IMG/VR virus record: IMGVR_UViG_3300032213_000539 | Location: 1 to 38,765 of that record | Source: a virus | Strand: one strand, 5' to 3' | DNA: 38,765 nt | In this document: in pieces, positions 21,794-31,891 of the stretch | Position numbering within the stretch: the stretch's first letter is position 1 | Layout: every line of letters begins with the position of its first letter | The notes under the pieces: model-generated | The model's input: only the letters and a program-made list of their open reading frames with translations | What the model was told of the DNA's origin: nothing | The model's database searches: none | Made by a program: the position numbers and the translations under genes

Positions 21794-22264
21794 TTATTGT
21801 TGTGATTGAAGAAAAGCAATAAAATCTTCAGCGCTCTCAAAATTGCCATTTAGTCGAGCGTTCATATCATTTGCTTTATCTGGCGAAATACCCTGCTGCG
21901 TTACAACATCTTGCTGGCGTAATGCCGCAAGATTGATGTCGTCATTATTTGACTGAGGCTTATACCCAATTAAATCTCCATTGTCAGATAGCCAATTATT
22001 AATTGACTCTTCATTAACTTCGGAAATATCCTTTAGGATTAACCGTGCTGCTTTAGTATTTACGCCCTTCTTTTCAAGGACTTCCTTAACGGTTGACTCA
22101 CGCTGCGCCTTGGAAAATACCTCAAGTTGCTCTGTGAGTTCTTTAATACGTTTTTCATCCGAACGCTTTGCCTTCCGTAACTTCTTTACCAAGTCACTTC
22201 CGTCAGAGTTATCGATGTCTGTATCAAAGTCATCGTCTTCTTCATCCCAGTTGTTGTTGCTCAT
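21794..22264 (-). CDS. Scaffolding-like protein (156 aa)
   Basis: I start this at ATG 22264, because AGAAGGGTGGG lies just upstream; an in-frame ATG at 22303 would add 13 residues without clear support. The product has an acidic N-terminus (WDEEDDDFDTDID), a charged coiled coil (about residues 25-60, LRKAKRSDEKRIKELTEQLEVF) and a C-terminal helix. This is the usual make-up of a capsid scaffold, and the major capsid gene follows directly. The scaffold would be removed, maybe by the HslV-like protease encoded earlier in the unit. Confidence 0.78.
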   Translation of the reverse strand: MSNNNWDEEDDDFDTDIDNSDGSDLVKKLRKAKRSDEKRIKELTEQLEVFSKAQRESTVKEVLEKKGVNTKAARLILKDISEVNEESINNWLSDNGDLIGYKPQSNNDDINLAALRQQDVVTQQGISPDKANDMNARLNGNFESAEDFIAFLQSQQ

Positions 22265-22382
22265 AGCAACCCACCCTTCTATTCGTTGTAGTTCGCAGGC
22301 CACAGTTCAGTTCGGGGAAACTGGCTGGCTCCTACTGTCGGTCTATTACGCTGCATGAGGCCGATAGGTTCATGTCAGGATT

Positions 22383-24059
22383 TTAGAATTGCCCTACGCT
22401 TGATGTAGTAAGGCTGGTCTTGTTGGTTCCACTTGAACCACCAAATGCTGCGATTTCTCGCTGAGTTAACTTCTGTCGTCTACGCTGAGCCGAGGCAAGT
22501 TGATTAAATACTTCCTGCTCTGCTTGTCCAAGGTCATACCCTTCAAGGGTGCTGCCATAAATATCAGATAGTTTCTTAGCATCAGGAAGAATATCTGCAA
22601 TAGTTGAATAACCCTTTTGTGCTTGTGCTTGAGTAACTCCCTGTGCAGCCAACTGTTCAGCAACCTGAACACCAGCAGTAATACCCTGACGGGCTGCAGC
22701 CACACCAATTTCAGCAGCCTGAACTTGACGTTCAATCTTCTGGAACTGTTGGTTAGGGTCAAGTACATAAGCCACAAGGTCATTTTGACCAATGTTATAG
22801 AACTCTCTTAACTGACTTGTAATTGCTGGGTCAGCATTTTGTACTCGCTGAACTGCAGTAACAATACGATTAGATAATTCATTAGCAGAAATATCGTTAG
22901 CAATAAATTGAGAAACATAATCATCAGTATCAAACTGCTTTAGTCCGTATGCTCGCAATGCTTGGCGGTATGAATCTTCCATACCAATATAAGTACCAGC
23001 ATCTAATACCGCTAATCCCTTTTTTAAACGCTCAGTATTTGCCTTAAAGCGCTGCTTATACTCTGGTGTTTCTTGTAGTTCAAAAGCAATAGTTGATTCT
23101 GTTGAACCATTAATTACTAACTCTCTAATCTTAGGAACTAAAGATTCTAAACCATACTTAGAAAAACGTGCAGTTAAACTAGTTAAAGCATTTTCTTTAC
23201 GTTGTCTTTCTTCAAGGGCTTTTTGTTCTGCTGCTGCAGTATCTGCCGTTGTTTTACCAGTAAGTTGTTTTGTTAGTGCAGTAATCTGGTCTTGTAAAGC
23301 CTTAATTGCAGCACTGTCACTAGTATTGCCTTGTCCTGTTGTACTTAATGTACTTCCACCAGCACCATCACCACCAGGAACTGAAGAGTCAAATTTTACA
23401 TACTTTCCAGTGTTGTCTTTTTTAAATCTAAAACCAAATGTATTTGAACTTCCAAGAGAATTTGAAACCTCTAACTGTTGACTTCCATCATTGTTAGTAA
23501 TAATTTTATAGCCAAGCACTCCAGCGCTTGAACCAAAAAATTGTTCTAATTCTTTAGGGAATGGACCAGCAGTAAGACCATTTCTACTTAAAAAGTCTTT
23601 TAATCCTTTTTCTCCAGAACCATCTTCATCACTTTTTAAAGCAACTGGTCTTGAACCATCGGCTGCTAAGCCATTGGCATCGACATCTACTAAACCATTT
23701 GCAGTATTAATGCTTGATGCTTTAGTCCATTTAGGTTTTGTATCCGCTGGAACTGGACGTGAACCATCAATTGCTAGTCCATTAGCATCAACATCTACTG
23801 GACCATTTGCTGTGTTAATAGTTGAGACTTTAGTCCATTTAGGTTTTGTATCTACAGTTGGAACAACTGGTTTAATAGAACTTGGTTCTGATACTCCAAC
23901 TGCTGCTGCTTCTTCTGGAGTTAAGCGTTGACCACTAGTAAGCCTTCTAATAATGTCTTGCAACTGTGCTGGTGTAAATTGTGTTTTAAGGGTAGGGTTA
24001 TTAGGTACTGTGTCACCACCACCATCAACCATCATTCTGTTTGGATTAAATCTAGCCAT
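22383..24059 (-). CDS. Internal virion-type protein with a 36-residue tandem repeat (558 aa)
   Basis: A 558-residue protein. The N-terminal part is disordered, with KTQFTPAQLQDIIRRLTSGQRL and then two copies of a 36-residue unit (residues about 70-105 and 106-140: DTKPKWTKVS, then VDVDANGLAIDGSRP). Residues about 250-290 are a charged coiled coil. The rest is helical and conserved-looking (SLVPKIRELVINGSTESTI, ELQETPEYKQRFKANTERLK, VVAYVLDP-like). I recall similar C-terminal regions from freshwater phage virion proteins. It is the last of four proteins between protease and scaffold, and is probably an ejected or core protein. Confidence 0.62.
   Translation of the reverse strand: MARFNPNRMMVDGGGDTVPNNPTLKTQFTPAQLQDIIRRLTSGQRLTPEEAAAVGVSEPSSIKPVVPTVDTKPKWTKVSTINTANGPVDVDANGLAIDGSRPVPADTKPKWTKASSINTANGLVDVDANGLAADGSRPVALKSDEDGSGEKGLKDFLSRNGLTAGPFPKELEQFFGSSAGVLGYKIITNNDGSQQLEVSNSLGSSNTFGFRFKKDNTGKYVKFDSSVPGGDGAGGSTLSTTGQGNTSDSAAIKALQDQITALTKQLTGKTTADTAAAEQKALEERQRKENALTSLTARFSKYGLESLVPKIRELVINGSTESTIAFELQETPEYKQRFKANTERLKKGLAVLDAGTYIGMEDSYRQALRAYGLKQFDTDDYVSQFIANDISANELSNRIVTAVQRVQNADPAITSQLREFYNIGQNDLVAYVLDPNQQFQKIERQVQAAEIGVAAARQGITAGVQVAEQLAAQGVTQAQAQKGYSTIADILPDAKKLSDIYGSTLEGYDLGQAEQEVFNQLASAQRRRQKLTQREIAAFGGSSGTNKTSLTTSSVGQF
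23640..23852 (-). repeat. Two-copy 108-bp tandem repeat within the 558-aa gene
   Basis: Residues 70-105 and 106-140 of the encoded protein are two copies of one unit that starts DTKPKWTK and contains TANG(P/L)VDVDANGLA. At the DNA level the copies stay highly similar over about 105 bases, indicating a recent duplication. A difference in copy number between relatives would be expected. Confidence 0.85.
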
Positions 24060-25054
24060 TACATCATCACCTTCCAGTCTCTAAGAATACTGGAACCAAT
24101 TTCATTAAAACTATCTTGTGCGTTCTTGGTGTATAAGTAATCATCCTGTGACTTCATAATTTTTTCTGCTTCCCACAAAGGAATAGGAACTGGTTGCTTA
24201 GTTTTTGGGTCTACATACTGAGTTAACTTCATAAAAGTTGGATTACTCCACTGAACAGTATCTGGGTCTACACCATAAATTGTTGCATAACTTTGCTTAA
24301 GGGCTGATGTTTGTGATGCTAAACTTCTACCAGCCATAATTCCAGGAGCGTAGGCTGCGTAAGCACTAGCAGACATGTTACGGATTTCTTCCTCAATGTC
24401 ATCATCTGTTGTTCTACCAGCAAATAAATCTGTTGACTTTTGTTCCCACCAAGACTTATTAAGCAACTGGTTAACACCATAATCATCAGCATAGGTCTTA
24501 AGAGTATTAACCATGCCAAGAGTTGTGCCGCCAATAGTACCTAGTTTTCCAGAGTTAAGAATCTTTACATCTAATTGATTTTCATCTAAGCCAGAGTCAA
24601 AACCTTCTTCAGTTAATTGATTAAAGGTAGCGTCATCTAGGTTAATACCTTTAGTTGTAAGTCTTTTACGCTGTGCTAAGCGATATGAATCAAGTAATTG
24701 GTCATACTGACCCCGTGCCGTAGCCTTTAAGCCTTGACGGCTTTTACCAGTTTCGGTTATGCCCTTGTAATAATTAGTTGCAAAATATTTAAGTCGTGCT
24801 TCTGTATAATCTTTCTTTAAAAATAAATCATAAACTTCTTGCAGTTCTGGAAATGCCTTAATAAGAGAGTCGGTTAAGCCAAAGGCTAATGCCTCAGCCT
24901 TTCCATCAACAGATTCACTTCCCGTAGCCTTAGGCTTACCATTAGGATACTTAAGGTCAAATTGTTCTCTAGCCCTAATTCTTTCAAGACCAGTTAATTG
25001 GCTAAGGGCTTTAAGTTCTGCATCATATTGGTCCTGTGCTGGTGTCTGAGCCAT
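24059..25054 (-). CDS. Internal virion-type protein (331 aa)
   Basis: A 331-residue, mostly helical protein. Its N-terminus reads ELKALSQLTGLERIRAREQFDLKYP, and a conserved-looking middle (AFPELQEVYDLFLKKDYTEARLKYFATNYYKGI) is followed by GTIGGTTLGMVNTLKTYADDYG and YAAYAPGIMAGRSL, which may be amphipathic or membrane-active. No enzyme motif is visible. It is coupled by one base to the 558-aa gene and lies three bases after the 280-aa gene. A role as an ejected internal protein is inferred from context. Confidence 0.58.
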   Translation of the reverse strand: MAQTPAQDQYDAELKALSQLTGLERIRAREQFDLKYPNGKPKATGSESVDGKAEALAFGLTDSLIKAFPELQEVYDLFLKKDYTEARLKYFATNYYKGITETGKSRQGLKATARGQYDQLLDSYRLAQRKRLTTKGINLDDATFNQLTEEGFDSGLDENQLDVKILNSGKLGTIGGTTLGMVNTLKTYADDYGVNQLLNKSWWEQKSTDLFAGRTTDDDIEEEIRNMSASAYAAYAPGIMAGRSLASQTSALKQSYATIYGVDPDTVQWSNPTFMKLTQYVDPKTKQPVPIPLWEAEKIMKSQDDYLYTKNAQDSFNEIGSSILRDWKVMM

Positions 25055-25057
25055 TTA

Positions 25058-25900
25058 TTATCCCTCCAACCCTGCTAAAAAACTAATAAAGTTAATACTT
25101 TGCGCTTGGTTATAATCCAATTTATTTTCCTTTGGAATTTCTTCACCTAATTCAGCACGTACCTGTGATTCAGAAAAAGGAACTGTTGAAGTTCTAGTTA
25201 CTTCTTTACTACCTTCTTTTATAGTAGTTAAAGTACCCTTTTTAATCTGCTCCATGTAGCGGTCAGTTTTTAATTTTACAGTTTCTGGGTCTATTTCTTT
25301 TTGCAGTTCAGACATATAAACATCTCTAACAATTGCCTCAACTACATCACGGTCCATAAGGTTAATATCACGGACTGGTAGGTCTTTCTTACCATCATCA
25401 CCAGCAGCAGGTCTGCCACTTAACCACTTATCAAACGTAGGAAACTTAGATACGCCTTCTACGGTATAAGCATCTACAATCTCTGTTGTAAACTCATTAG
25501 CCGCAGATAGTACTCCACTGTTAAGTGCAGTTTCACTACGAGTATCGTACTCTCGCTGTGTTATATATTGAAGGTCAAGTAGTTGCTTTCGCAATGCTTC
25601 TTTTTGATTCTTGTATAAACCGCGAATTGCTTTAACAATTTGTGTTTTGTTAGCAAAACTATAGTCAGTACCATTAGGATTAATTACTAAAAATCTTTGT
25701 TCTGTTTCTCCACCAATAAGAGTTTGAAGAATACGAACTCGACCATATGGGTCAAAATCTAAAAAGTATTTTGGTTGTGAGCCACCAAAGTTTGTTTCAA
25801 GAGACTTCTTTTGGTCACTACTAGCGTTAATCTTATTAGCATTAGCCTTATCTTTTGCTGCCTGTTGAGCACGGGCTTGGTCTGGTGAAGATGCAGCCAT
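25058..25900 (-). CDS. Internal virion-type protein (280 aa)
   Basis: A 280-residue protein with an Ala/Lys/Asn-rich start (SSPDQARAQQAAKDKANANKI), a short beta segment (FLDFDPYGRVRILQTLIGGETEQRFLVINP) and a helical C-terminal part. GGAGG is placed well before ATG 25900, and the start overlaps the stop of the giant gene. The mix of a disordered basic head and helices is like other internal core proteins. No family is recognised. Confidence 0.58.
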   Translation of the reverse strand: MAASSPDQARAQQAAKDKANANKINASSDQKKSLETNFGGSQPKYFLDFDPYGRVRILQTLIGGETEQRFLVINPNGTDYSFANKTQIVKAIRGLYKNQKEALRKQLLDLQYITQREYDTRSETALNSGVLSAANEFTTEIVDAYTVEGVSKFPTFDKWLSGRPAAGDDGKKDLPVRDINLMDRDVVEAIVRDVYMSELQKEIDPETVKLKTDRYMEQIKKGTLTTIKEGSKEVTRTSTVPFSESQVRAELGEEIPKENKLDYNQAQSINFISFLAGLEG

Positions 25901-28900
25901 TATCTATTAACCTCCGTAGGACCTGCCGTATTGACATCTCGTGAATATGAATTAAGCAATGGTTTAAATATCAATCTGTTTGCTTCAGAAATTGCTGGGC
26001 TAGACTTAACTAACTCATCAATAATTTCTACTATCTCTGTTTTTCTTTGCTCTTTAATCTGAGTAAAGTCATAGCGCCTACCCATAGATTCATCGTTGGC
26101 TAGAACCACAAAGGATGCAACCTCCTCAAGAATCATCTTCATAGCCTTACGGGTTTGCTTATCAACAGGAGTTTTATTGCTATTGATTGCTTCGTTAAGA
26201 GCCTTAAACTTCTTGCCTAGTTCACCGCGTTCATTAATAGAACCATTGATTGCAGCCTCTAGATATGGATTAGAAGTAATTAAATCCTTCTTAGACTGGG
26301 CAGCAATGTTAATTAACTCTTTGCGTTCCTGTGTTATGCCAACTGTCTCCAGTTTCTTTTCTAACTGGTTACCAATCTCAAAGTACTGCTCTTTATCTTC
26401 TGCGATTTGAAGGCGTAATAAATAGTCTTCAAACTCTGGCAACTTAATTAAGCCTTCTGCCTGCAACCAGTTATACACATCTGAGTTGTAATCGCCAGCA
26501 CGTGGTGCAAAAAGATAGGCTACTTCTTTGTATGTATCTACAAATGACTTGTTTTCAATAGCCCAGTTTTTAACTTCAGTTGTCTGTGCAATGAATACTT
26601 TGTATTCTTTTTCAGTACGCGGCACTGTCCAGATTACTTTACCTGGATTTTTACCTACAAATGTAGCAACTGCTAAATCAAATACATCGCTAACATCATC
26701 TCCAGCATTACGCAGGATGCCATTATAAATATCCCAAAACTCTGCTTTAAAGGATGTAATGCCAACCTTACGCATATATGCGGGTAAGTCTTTACTTTCC
26801 TTAAATGTAGGCATACCTGGAGATATGTAACCCAAGATAGTGCGAGCAATAATAATATTGCTAGCAGAAATCTTTAGATTATCAATGTACTTCTTCTTCT
26901 CTTCAGCCGTTGCATTTTCTGAAATGCCTAATCCGTTGGCTTGGAAGTAAGCCATTGCCTGAAGTGTTGCAGTTGTAGACTGTCTATCCCACTCGTATGG
27001 AGTAAGAGTTGATAGTGCACCTAAACTTGTATCAGCCAGCATAGGTGTTAGCGCTTTTCTAAATGTCATTGAATCGGCAAAGTTACCCAATCCAATCTGA
27101 CCAACTACGTCAGCGGCTTTTTCAAACTTAGGTTGTAGTTCTGCAACCATACCTTCTTGGTTACCAGGTATAATTCTTTCAGCAAATGGAACGATATTGC
27201 GTAGCAATGCACGTATAGAAAGAACAGTTACTGCTCCAATAGGACCAGCAAAGGCTGGTTGACCAGCATCAGGTGCAAAAGATGGGTTAATCAATCGCAA
27301 CTTTAATGTAATGTCATTAAATGTTGGTATATTAAATGTCTTGTTACCAGTTAGGGTACGAATAACTGGCTCAATTGCAGAGTTAATAATAGTATCTGTT
27401 GGGAAAACAACATACTTGTCACCCTTATCATCTTCGTATACATCTCCTGCTGCATCTAATCCAGTGTTTAATAAACGTAAACGATACAAAGTACGCAATG
27501 GTGCTTTAGTAAACAGACGGAACATACGGCGATGGAAGTCTTCTGTTGCACGATAGAATCTACCAACAGAGCGAACTGATACCGCAAAGTTAGACTTAAC
27601 TTCTGGATTATCTACATACTCTAAAAGTTTTTCACTTGAGTCTTTGAAGGCAATCTCAACAGTTTGCTTCTCAGCATGGGCTGCTGCTCTTGCTTTAGCC
27701 AGTGCTGGGGCCATGCCCTGCTCAATTAGTTCTGTTTCCATACGAGTACTTAGCATTTTTTCGTATGGTGCTAGGCTATTTAGTCTTTCATCAAAGTAAA
27801 TCCATAAAGCCTTTTGACGATACATACCAGTAACAGTCGCATCCATTACTTCCATAGACCAGTTCTGAAACTTCTCAAGAATCTTAGGCAGTCCGCCTTC
27901 TTCTTCAAAGACAGACATGTCTTTATTGTCGCCATGGCTAACAAGTCGTGTATTAATCTCACCACTTACTGGGTGACGACCAACTGTAGCCTTTTGGAAC
28001 TCATCAAAAGTAATACCAGCAGATGCGTTTTCCCAAGCATTGTCCATACTTTGCTTAGACTTCATGCGGAAGATTTCAATTTCTGCGTACTTGCTTTTAA
28101 CTAAACCAAACAGTTCCTCATTGTAGGTATTTGGCCCGCCATGGAAAGTATTACGCATATCAAGAAGCATGTTTTCTATGTGAATACGTGCAATTTCTTC
28201 ATCAGGTACGCCCTGTTGGCGATAATAAACTGTTGATGAAAACTTTGATAGAAATCTTTTAGATAACTCTGCATTGGTTACAGCAAAACCCTCTATTGCA
28301 TCATCATAAGCAACACCCATTGACTCCATTAACTCATTACGGGCTGCAATAAAGTCATCTTTTGTTTTTAGTGCGTTGTACTTATAGAAAACTGGGGCTG
28401 GAGATAACTTTACACCAGCAGTAATAGGCTCACTGTTGTAAGGAAAACGAATAGACCAGTTGTCAAAGTGAGTTACCGCAATGGCTGACTCTGACATTTC
28501 AGAAACTTGTCGAGCAGTATACTTACCGCTCTTTACTAGTCCTGCATCTGTCATCATCTTACTGAGATTGCTAGGAGTAAACATTGAATCTACAAAATCT
28601 ACATCTATTTTTCCAGATATAGAAGAACGTGCACCCATTGAGTTAATCATTGACTCAAATACAACTGGGTTGTTACGCATTAACTTTTCAATGTTCTTCC
28701 AGACTGACTCTGGAACAGTATTCTTGTACAAATCCTGAGCACGATAAACCATATCCTCACGGATTAACGCCATTGAGATTTCTGCTTGTGGTACATTGTA
28801 GCCACGCTTAACAGATTCCATTTCCGCTAACTTTTTAATAGCGTTGTAGCGAACCTCTGGACTAAACTTCTTGGTTGGGTCAAGGTTTTTCATAACCTTA

Positions 28901-31203
28901 TAAAGACCACGAGCATATTGACCTTGGGCAGCCTTAGAACCAGTAATGGATGTTAAGGCTCTTGTTGGAAATATTGCTTCGCCCTTTAAAAATGCTTTAA
29001 CATCGTAGTAAGGGGCATACATAAAAAAGAAAAATGTTTCATCAATAGCAGAACGAATACCCAAACGTGGGTACAGCGTTAGGTCTGCCCAAAAGTCTGT
29101 GTATTTACGAACAAAGTTGTTTCGTGTTGCTCCACCAAGTAGATTTGTAAAGTTAGTCTTTTCACTTAGTTTAGAACTAGCAGCATACTGATACAACAAA
29201 TCGTATGGAAGTGGTGATATACCATCAGTCATCTGTGATGGTTCAATAATTCCCTTTGATGCTTGAAACGGAATGTCGTTTTCATAACGAATTAGGTTAG
29301 GGCTAATTTCGTCTACCCACTCAAGAGGCACTTCGCTTCTTGTTGTAGAAAGCATACCTGTCTCATTAAAGGTTTTAGCAAGAATTTCTTCTGCTTGTGC
29401 CTTACCACCAGGGCTACCGTACATTCCAATTTTAATCATAAACGCATTGTAAAGATTACGAATCATTGTAATCTGAACTTCTGCTGATTCATATGGATAA
29501 GCCTCAGCAAAAGCATCGGCAAACTTTGTATCCATTACTTGGTTTGCTAGGTTTCTTACGCTTTCAACTGTCTTGATAGAGTTGTCGCCCCAAAGGATGC
29601 GACCAGGTGAACGGCTTAAACCAGTTCCAATTTGATAAGCAATCTTTCGTGCACTTTTTACATTGCTTTGTAGTGCAAAAATATCTTCAATATTTGGGTT
29701 TAACAAAACTTCAGAATCATTTGATACAGTTCGCAAAGTATTCATGATGGTTTCTAAGCCTTCATCATTTTTGCGGATTGCTTCATCTGTTGCTTTTGCA
29801 CCAACAGTAGGATTAAATAAATCGTATGCAGTTCTATGAACTGCTGATGTCATGTTTCTAAAAAAACGTGCAGTAGGAATACCATCACGACGGAAAGAAA
29901 CACCATCTACTGGACCACTAAGCATTGTGTCAAAGTCATCTACTTGTGTAAAGAATCGCTTTGCGCCTACAGCGTTCCAGTCATTAGTTTTTTTCATCTC
30001 TGTTGAAATTAGTTTTACTAATTCTCTATTACGGTATTCTGGATAATTTTGTTTAATTTCATTCCATACCTGTGATTTAACAGTTGGACTTTCATTTTCT
30101 GTATATCGCCTAAACAAAGGACCTAGTTCGTCATCCCAAAGAGTTACAACTTCTGGTTGACGAAATGCCCAATCCATTCCAGCAGAGGCAGTACCAGCCT
30201 TTTCAGAAATAAATTGATACTGGTCTGCCATTCTTTGTCCACGAGATTTTAAACCAACAAATTGCAAAGCCTCTTTGGCTCCAACTGGAATACCATCTAT
30301 GCCTTTGGTAACTGCTTTAGCCGCTGGACCTATACCAACATAAGTTAGTGGGTCAATAACAACCTGATAGATAGCATCAACTGGTCCTGAAACCAACTTC
30401 TTTGCTTTTTCTGTACCCTTTTTAGTTGATACATCAATACCAATCATTTTTGTAAACTTAACAGCCCAATGATTTTTATCAACAGTAGTATTTGTTGTAG
30501 GCATTTTGTTTGCAAAGTCACGACCTGGTGAAACCTGAGTTTCTAACTTAAGCGTACTTTTTAGATTTTCAAACTTAATTGGTTCATCACCCATAAAACG
30601 AATAGCAGCATACATATCATCATCAACTGGACCATACTCATCAATTGATTCACCAATTGTGCGGCCTTCGGCATTACCTCTTACTAAAGTAATTAATGCT
30701 TTTCCATATTGTTTTTCAAACCTAGCAACTTTGTCCCAGCGCCAAGAGTTTAATCCGTTATAAGAATCTGAAAGAAGTTTCTTTGTAAACGGTTTTCCTT
30801 GGTCTATTTGTTCTTTAGCAACATAAGCCGTATTTAGTAACTGTCCATATTCTTCAGCGGCTTTAAACGCTGCAATAAATGGGCTAGCAATTCCCGTAAC
30901 AGTACCCATTGCTGCTTTACCTACGCCTTGAGCAACTTTACCTAACAAACCTTGCTCAGGAAGGAACTGTTCTTTGCCAGCATAGATATAACGAATGTTA
31001 TTTTGGACCATTGGGTCAAGTTTTAAAAACTCTTCGCGTGCTTTTTTGTCGCTAAGTTTAAGCAATTCTTTGCCTTTTTTGTGGCTTTGAGATAGTTGCT
31101 CAACCATAAGCCTTGACTTTGGGTCAAGGGTTGATTTAATAGCAGCAGAATAAAAGTTAGGACTTAACTGTGCTACAGATGGGTCTAATGGAACCTCTGG
31201 CAT
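25900..31203 (-). CDS. Giant internal virion protein (1767 aa)
   Basis: The longest gene, 1767 residues. The protein is largely helical with no clear catalytic motif. An N-terminal segment at about residues 86-115 (GKVAQGVGKAAMGTVTGIAS) is glycine-rich and amphipathic, and a strongly hydrophobic FFFFMYAPYYDV lies near residue 725. A part near residue 1270 (SVGRFYRATEDFHRRMFRL) resembles segments of large virion proteins of other podoviruses. I found none of the motifs expected of a virion RNA polymerase (N4 type) or of the DxDGD polymerase fold. It most likely enters the cell with the DNA or forms a core or trans-envelope tube. The lack of a tape measure supports a short-tailed virion. Confidence 0.6.
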   Translation of the reverse strand: MPEVPLDPSVAQLSPNFYSAAIKSTLDPKSRLMVEQLSQSHKKGKELLKLSDKKAREEFLKLDPMVQNNIRYIYAGKEQFLPEQGLLGKVAQGVGKAAMGTVTGIASPFIAAFKAAEEYGQLLNTAYVAKEQIDQGKPFTKKLLSDSYNGLNSWRWDKVARFEKQYGKALITLVRGNAEGRTIGESIDEYGPVDDDMYAAIRFMGDEPIKFENLKSTLKLETQVSPGRDFANKMPTTNTTVDKNHWAVKFTKMIGIDVSTKKGTEKAKKLVSGPVDAIYQVVIDPLTYVGIGPAAKAVTKGIDGIPVGAKEALQFVGLKSRGQRMADQYQFISEKAGTASAGMDWAFRQPEVVTLWDDELGPLFRRYTENESPTVKSQVWNEIKQNYPEYRNRELVKLISTEMKKTNDWNAVGAKRFFTQVDDFDTMLSGPVDGVSFRRDGIPTARFFRNMTSAVHRTAYDLFNPTVGAKATDEAIRKNDEGLETIMNTLRTVSNDSEVLLNPNIEDIFALQSNVKSARKIAYQIGTGLSRSPGRILWGDNSIKTVESVRNLANQVMDTKFADAFAEAYPYESAEVQITMIRNLYNAFMIKIGMYGSPGGKAQAEEILAKTFNETGMLSTTRSEVPLEWVDEISPNLIRYENDIPFQASKGIIEPSQMTDGISPLPYDLLYQYAASSKLSEKTNFTNLLGGATRNNFVRKYTDFWADLTLYPRLGIRSAIDETFFFFMYAPYYDVKAFLKGEAIFPTRALTSITGSKAAQGQYARGLYKVMKNLDPTKKFSPEVRYNAIKKLAEMESVKRGYNVPQAEISMALIREDMVYRAQDLYKNTVPESVWKNIEKLMRNNPVVFESMINSMGARSSISGKIDVDFVDSMFTPSNLSKMMTDAGLVKSGKYTARQVSEMSESAIAVTHFDNWSIRFPYNSEPITAGVKLSPAPVFYKYNALKTKDDFIAARNELMESMGVAYDDAIEGFAVTNAELSKRFLSKFSSTVYYRQQGVPDEEIARIHIENMLLDMRNTFHGGPNTYNEELFGLVKSKYAEIEIFRMKSKQSMDNAWENASAGITFDEFQKATVGRHPVSGEINTRLVSHGDNKDMSVFEEEGGLPKILEKFQNWSMEVMDATVTGMYRQKALWIYFDERLNSLAPYEKMLSTRMETELIEQGMAPALAKARAAAHAEKQTVEIAFKDSSEKLLEYVDNPEVKSNFAVSVRSVGRFYRATEDFHRRMFRLFTKAPLRTLYRLRLLNTGLDAAGDVYEDDKGDKYVVFPTDTIINSAIEPVIRTLTGNKTFNIPTFNDITLKLRLINPSFAPDAGQPAFAGPIGAVTVLSIRALLRNIVPFAERIIPGNQEGMVAELQPKFEKAADVVGQIGLGNFADSMTFRKALTPMLADTSLGALSTLTPYEWDRQSTTATLQAMAYFQANGLGISENATAEEKKKYIDNLKISASNIIIARTILGYISPGMPTFKESKDLPAYMRKVGITSFKAEFWDIYNGILRNAGDDVSDVFDLAVATFVGKNPGKVIWTVPRTEKEYKVFIAQTTEVKNWAIENKSFVDTYKEVAYLFAPRAGDYNSDVYNWLQAEGLIKLPEFEDYLLRLQIAEDKEQYFEIGNQLEKKLETVGITQERKELINIAAQSKKDLITSNPYLEAAINGSINERGELGKKFKALNEAINSNKTPVDKQTRKAMKMILEEVASFVVLANDESMGRRYDFTQIKEQRKTEIVEIIDELVKSSPAISEANRLIFKPLLNSYSRDVNTAGPTEVNR

Positions 31204-31628
31204 TAAGCACCACTATCTTCTAGCATGCGGTAAATTAATTCTGTATCACCACTTGGGTCTTGCTGTGCAATTTTTCTAAGAACAGAAAGAACTGTTTGCT
31301 CAGTACTTGGAAGATTTAAAATACTAGAATCAGGACCAGGACCAAAATCTGCACCAGCAGTAATTGGTTCATCTTTAAATCTTGTTTCAGCAGTTAATGG
31401 AGTAATGTCTAAACGACTAGTTCCAACTTGTTCAGTTCCCTGCATAGGTGCAGCCATTTGTGTTGCCATGGTTGATTCACCTTGCCCATATGGCAAGCCA
31501 GAAATGTATCGTGCAGGTTGTGTAGCACGGCCTGATTGTCCGTTGCCACCAGTTGCAGAAATGTTTGCTGGATTATTTTGAGGGGCTGTAGGACGCATAC
31601 CACCACGATTTTCTGGTGCAGTTGTCAT
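31203..31628 (-). CDS. Proline/glycine-rich hypothetical protein (141 aa)
   Basis: A 141-residue protein. The first half is disordered (many Pro, Asn, Gly, Gln), with RYISGLPYGQGESTMATQMAAPM in the middle, a stretch I recall from related aquatic phages. The last 30 residues form an amphipathic helix (STEQTVLSVLRKIAQQDPSGDTELIYRML). It sits between protease and giant protein. It could be a protease substrate, adaptor or minor head protein, but there is no direct evidence. Confidence 0.58.
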   Translation of the reverse strand: MTTAPENRGGMRPTAPQNNPANISATGGNGQSGRATQPARYISGLPYGQGESTMATQMAAPMQGTEQVGTSRLDITPLTAETRFKDEPITAGADFGPGPDSSILNLPSTEQTVLSVLRKIAQQDPSGDTELIYRMLEDSGA

Positions 31629-31891
31629 TCTTCATCCTCCTCTTGCTCAACGGGTTCATGCTTAGTACCAAGTACTTCGCTGTTATACTCTTGTGCCATC
31701 TTCATCATGCCGTATGCGTTCCACGGTGTCATGGCATCGCTAACTTCTGTGTGTAAATATCGGGACCCTTCATAGTCTGCCCACTCGGTTATTAATAACC
31801 AATTGACGCAGATGTAATCAGTCCCCTTCTCATCCTCATCTACAAGGATTCTTAGTGCTTCTTCTATTTTATCTCTAAACTCTTTGCTCAT
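31625..31891 (-). CDS. Small acidic protein (88 aa)
   Basis: An 88-residue acidic protein. A helix at about residues 4-16 (EFRDKIEEALRIL) is followed by strands (DYICVNWLLITEWADYEG) and TPWNAYGMMKMAQEY, with a Glu-rich tail. This layout is shared by short phage proteins of the type MSEFR...TPWxAxGML in actinobacteriophages. Four-base overlaps with both neighbours indicate coupling with the protease. The function is unknown. Confidence 0.6.
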   Translation of the reverse strand: MSKEFRDKIEEALRILVDEDEKGTDYICVNWLLITEWADYEGSRYLHTEVSDAMTPWNAYGMMKMAQEYNSEVLGTKHEPVEQEEDEE

